DNA of 64,000 nt from assembly GCF_000280925.3 (NCBI RefSeq), contig NZ_CP012109.1:2252501-2316500 (forward strand). The letters are read 5' to 3'. The DNA comes from Myxococcus hansupus (GTDB lineage Bacteria > Myxococcota > Myxococcia > Myxococcales > Myxococcaceae). Position 1 is the first letter of the stretch; each line of letters starts with the position of its first letter. The notes beneath the pieces were generated by a model, which was not told where the DNA came from, searched no databases, and saw only the letters and a list, made by a program, of their open reading frames with translations. Below, piece after piece: positions 60,942-64,000 of the stretch. The position numbers and the translations under genes were made by a program.

Positions 60942-62204
60942 CTACGCCTTTTCGCGGCGGATGTCCGCGCCCAGGCCGCGCAGCTTGCTCTCCAGGCGCT
61001 CGTAGCCCCGGTCCAGGTGGTAGACGCGGCTGACGTCGGTGCGGCCCTCCGCTCGGAGCCCCGCGAGGATGAGCGAGGCGCTCGCCCTCAGGTCCGTGGC
61101 CATGACGGGCGCGCCGCTCAGGCCCTTCACGCCCTTCACCACCGCGGTGTGCCCCTGGATGGAGATGTCCGCGCCGAGCCGGTCCAGCTCCGGCACGTGC
61201 ATGAAGCGGTTCTCGAAGATGTTTTCGCTGATGACGGACGTTCCCTGACTGACAGACATGAGCGCCATCAACTGGGCCTGCATGTCGGTGGGGAAGCCCG
61301 GGTACTCCGTGGTGGTGATGTTCACCGCCTCGAGCCGCTGGGGGGCCTGGCAGCGCAGCCCGCCGGCCTCGGCGGTAATCGTGCACCCGGTTTCGCGCAG
61401 CTTCTCCACCACCGCGTCCAGGTGCTCGGGCACCACGCGTTTGACGAGCACGTTGCCGCCGGAGATGGCCGCCGCCACCAGCAGGGTGCCCGCCTCGATG
61501 CGGTCGGGGAGGATGGCGTGCTCCACCGGCTTGAGCCCGTCCACGCCCTCAATCGTGATGATGGAGGTGCCCGCGCCCTCGATGCGCGCGCCCATCTTGT
61601 TGAGCACCTTGGCCAGCTCCTCGACCTCGGGCTCGCGGGCGCAGTTCTCCATCACCGTGCGGCCCTTGGCCAGCACCGCCGCCATCATCACGTTCTCCGT
61701 GCCGGTGACGGTGATGACGTCGAAGTTGACCGTGCCGCCCTTGAGCTGCTTCGCGGTGGCTTCCACGTAGCCTTCGGTGAGGTGGATTTCCGCGCCCAGC
61801 GCCTTCAGGCCCTTGAGGTGCTGGTCAATGGGGCGCGCGCCAATGGCGCAGCCGCCCGGCATGGACACGCGCGCCCGTCCGAAGCGGGCCACCAGCGGCC
61901 CCAGGACCACCACGCTGGCGCGCATCGTCTTCACCAGGTCGTACGGCGCCTCCGGGGTGATGTGGCCGTTGACGCCGATGCGGCAGACGTCCGTGGTGTC
62001 GCCGTCGCGCTCGGTGTCACAGCCCATGGTGCGCAGCACCTTGAGCATGGTGGCGACGTCCGCCAGGTCCGGCACGTTGCGGTAGGTGGAGGTGCCGTCC
62101 GCCAGCAGCGCCGAGGCGAGAATGGGCAGCGCCGCGTTCTTCGCGCCCGAGACCTGCACCTCGCCGTGCAGCGCCTGGCCGCCCTTGATGACAATCTTGT
62201 CCAT
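60942..62204 (-). CDS. murA: UDP-N-acetylglucosamine 1-carboxyvinyltransferase
   Basis: MurA transfers enolpyruvate from PEP to UDP-GlcNAc, the first committed step of peptidoglycan synthesis, in the cytoplasm. 420 residues, as expected. The N-terminal [20 protein letters not shown], the catalytic loop [12 protein letters not shown] with Cys119 (target of fosfomycin) and the late [12 protein letters not shown] are all intact. ATG at 62204 has AGGGG four bases upstream. It starts 14 bp after the prmC stop, so prfA-prmC-murA probably form one operon. Confidence 0.97.
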   Translation of the reverse strand: MDKIVIKGGQALHGEVQVSGAKNAALPILASALLADGTSTYRNVPDLADVATMLKVLRTMGCDTERDGDTTDVCRIGVNGHITPEAPYDLVKTMRASVVVLGPLVARFGRARVSMPGGCAIGARPIDQHLKGLKALGAEIHLTEGYVEATAKQLKGGTVNFDVITVTGTENVMMAAVLAKGRTVMENCAREPEVEELAKVLNKMGARIEGAGTSIITIEGVDGLKPVEHAILPDRIEAGTLLVAAAISGGNVLVKRVVPEHLDAVVEKLRETGCTITAEAGGLRCQAPQRLEAVNITTTEYPGFPTDMQAQLMALMSVSQGTSVISENIFENRFMHVPELDRLGADISIQGHTAVVKGVKGLSGAPVMATDLRASASLILAGLRAEGRTDVSRVYHLDRGYERLESKLRGLGADIRREKA

Positions 62205-62218
62205 GGTCCCCTGCGTCT

Positions 62219-63100
62219 TCAGCCCTGTGGCCCGCTGGCCACGGGCTGTGTCCCAAAAGCCATTCGCTCCCGCCGCTCCAGGTCCTTCTCCACTCTGACG
62301 TCCGCGTAGCCCGCGGCCCGCAGGAGCTCCAGGAGGGCAGGGCCCTGGTCCTCGCCAATCTCCATTGCAAGGAGCCCGCCAGGCTCCAACCACTGGCGCG
62401 CACCCGTCACCACCCGCCGCACGGCCACCAGTCCGTCCGGGCCGCCGTCGAGCGCCAGCTTCGGCTCGCGGCGCACCTCGGCGGACAGGCCCGGGATGTC
62501 CCCGGAGGCGATGTACGGCGGGTTGGACACCACCACCTGGAAGCGCGCGTCCGCCGGCACCGGGGCGAAGAGGTCGCCTTGCAGCACCGTCACCCGGTCC
62601 GCCACGCCCAGCGCCTGGGCGTTCTCCTGGGCCAGGGCGCAGGCGTCCGGCGACAGGTCCGTGGCGATGACGGTGGCCTGGGGCCGCTCGGCCGCGAGGC
62701 TGATGGCGATGCAGCCCGAGCCGGTGCACACGTCCAGCGCGCGTCCGGGCGCGTCCTTGGGAAGCATGCGCAGCGCCGCCTCCACCAGGAGCTCCGTCTC
62801 CGGCCGCGGAATCAGCACCCGGGCGTCCACCTTGAAGGGGCGGTTGTAGAACTCACGCACGCCCGTCAGGTACTGCGTGGGCTCGCCCGCCATGCGCCGC
62901 TCGATGAGGGCACGGTAGGCGCCCAGCTCCTCCTTGGAGAGCGGGCGGTCCAGGTCCACGTACAGCCGGACGCGGCTGAGCTTGAGCACGAACGACAGGA
63001 GGATTTCCGCGGTGAGACGCGGCGCGTCCACCTGTCGCTTCTCGAAGTGCTGGGTCGTCCAGGTGAGGACCTTGCGGATGGTCCAGGGCTCGCTGCTCAT
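62219..63100 (-). CDS. prmC: Peptide chain release factor N5-glutamine methyltransferase
   Basis: PrmC methylates the Gln of the GGQ motif in release factors, here presumably the product of the overlapping prfA gene. 293 residues. N-terminal helical substrate domain ([20 protein letters not shown]), motif [17 protein letters not shown] (Cys replaces the usual Gly in LDLGTGSG) and the catalytic NPPY in [15 protein letters not shown] at 63100 overlaps the prfA stop by 4 bp, so translation is coupled. Confidence 0.95.
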   Translation of the reverse strand: MSSEPWTIRKVLTWTTQHFEKRQVDAPRLTAEILLSFVLKLSRVRLYVDLDRPLSKEELGAYRALIERRMAGEPTQYLTGVREFYNRPFKVDARVLIPRPETELLVEAALRMLPKDAPGRALDVCTGSGCIAISLAAERPQATVIATDLSPDACALAQENAQALGVADRVTVLQGDLFAPVPADARFQVVVSNPPYIASGDIPGLSAEVRREPKLALDGGPDGLVAVRRVVTGARQWLEPGGLLAMEIGEDQGPALLELLRAAGYADVRVEKDLERRERMAFGTQPVASGPQG

Positions 63101-64000
63101 GCGGAGGGCTTCGAGCCGCCAGCCGTCTGCGCCTTGAGCGCCTCGGCCTGATAGTAGGTCCGGCAGGCGGTGAGGATGTCTTCCACGTCCCCCGCCATGA
63201 CGCCCGGCAGGTTGTGCACCGTGAGGCCGATGCGGTGGTCCGTCAGGCGGTCCTGCGGGAAGTTGTAGGTGCGAATCTTCTCGCTGCGGTCGCCCGTGCC
63301 CACCTGCGCGCGGCGGGCGGAGTCGCGCTCGTTGCGGATGCGCTCCTGCTCGATTTCGTAGAGCTTCGCCCGCAGCATGCGCATGGCCATGGTGCGGTTC
63401 TTCAACTGGCTCTTCTCCTGCTGGCACTTCACCACGATGCCCGTCGGGTGGTGGATGAGGCGCACCGCGGAGTCCGTGGTGTTGACGCTCTGGCCGCCCG
63501 AGCCCGTGGAGCGCATCACCTGCATCTCGATGTCCGCCGGGTTCACCTGCACGTCCACGTCCTCCGCCTCCGGCATCACCGACACGGTGATGGTGGACGT
63601 GTGGATGCGGCCCTGCGTCTCCGTGGCCGGCACGCGCTGCACGCGGTGGACGCCGGACTCGTACTTCATGTTGCTGAACACCGCGTCGCCGGACAGCGTC
63701 ACGGTGGCGTCCTTCACGCCGCCCGCGTTGCCCGGGCTCATGTCCAGGATGTCCGCCTTCCAACCCCGGCGGTCCGCGTAGCGGAGGTACATCTGCATGA
63801 CCTCCTCGGCGAAGAGGGCGGCCTCGTCCCCACCCGCGCCCGCGCGGATTTCCAGGATGACGTTCTTTTCGTCATTCGGGTCCTTGGGCAGGAGGAGAAT
63901 CTTGAGGCTGGCCTCCATCTCCTCGCGCTGCTCCTTGAGGCCGGGGAGGGACTCGCGGGCGAAGGCCTTCTCGTCGGCGTCGCCGCTGCCGAGCCAGGTC
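63097..64000 (-). CDS. prfA: Peptide chain release factor 1, 5' truncated by the window end
   Basis: RF1 reads UAA and UAG stop codons. The frame is open to the right edge (base 63999), so the N-terminal domain start lies outside the window; about 300 residues are visible. The anticodon-like tripeptide reads PAT in [16 protein letters not shown], which marks RF1 and excludes RF2 (SPF). The GGQ motif lies in [20 protein letters not shown]. Its stop overlaps prmC, whose product methylates this Gln. Confidence 0.97.
   Translation of the reverse strand, partial: TWLGSGDADEKAFARESLPGLKEQREEMEASLKILLLPKDPNDEKNVILEIRAGAGGDEAALFAEEVMQMYLRYADRRGWKADILDMSPGNAGGVKDATVTLSGDAVFSNMKYESGVHRVQRVPATETQGRIHTSTITVSVMPEAEDVDVQVNPADIEMQVMRSTGSGGQSVNTTDSAVRLIHHPTGIVVKCQQEKSQLKNRTMAMRMLRAKLYEIEQERIRNERDSARRAQVGTGDRSEKIRTYNFPQDRLTDHRIGLTVHNLPGVMAGDVEDILTACRTYYQAEALKAQTAGGSKPSA

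Overview
The window is high-GC DNA with strong G/C preference at third codon positions and many Cys-rich or repeat-bearing lipoproteins. It also carries two DUF4388 proteins, ELWxxDGT repeats, a good sigma-54 promoter, and long open antisense frames that are by-products of base composition. This fits a predatory myxobacterium of the Myxococcus/Corallococcus/Pyxidicoccus group; the species cannot be fixed from the sequence alone. No insertion sequence, integrase, CRISPR array or rRNA was seen.

Layout. 1-12.9 kb is mostly core housekeeping: a 5'-truncated DUF4388 gene, a YebC-type regulator, ruvC-ruvA, an ELWxxDGT lipoprotein, a divergent metallo-beta-lactamase-fold gene, ruvB plus a helical partner, lpxC behind a sigma-54 promoter, a DsbA-like lipoprotein, a second DUF4388 protein and a lipoprotein. 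12.9-19.4 kb holds pepA, a phospholipase C-like protein, a TauE/SafE exporter with its DUF1634 partner, and a TPR protein cotranscribed with an XRE/IrrE-type regulator that has a perfect palindrome upstream. 19.7-22.4 kb is a divergent KAS II / thioesterase / TetR set. 22.5-25.9 kb has an HExxH lipoprotein followed by a compact RiPP operon: a Cys-repeat lipoprotein, an MNIO (DUF692) enzyme and a DUF2063 partner, i.e. a bufferin/HvfA-type copper-peptide system with a lipoprotein precursor.

25.9-32.8 kb is a five-gene minus-strand operon: ECF sigma factor, anti-sigma factor, caspase-like lipoprotein with a possible outer-membrane barrel, Cys-rich lipoprotein, and an Ig-like/propeller lipoprotein. 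33-48.9 kb is mixed: serC, small envelope proteins, a radical SAM protein, a 1669-residue polytopic membrane protein, an EGF-domain lipoprotein, an aldo/keto reductase and a secreted trypsin-like protease. 49-56.8 kb looks like an accessory island: frameshifted gene remnants, an unknown gene, a 43-residue RiPP precursor with its own promoter, an RRE-YcaO fusion, a flavin amine oxidase, a methyltransferase and a DsbA-like protein. It ends next to tRNA-Gly(CCC) and a broken copy of that tRNA. 57-64 kb returns to core genes: a PPC-repeat lipoprotein, a discoidin-like protein, a zinc-ribbon protein, and murA-prmC-prfA, with prfA cut by the window end.

Two unrelated peptide-modification systems (MNIO and YcaO) and one caspase/ECF system in 64 kb are the main points of interest. 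Functions are inferred from motifs and gene order only; no database search was possible.
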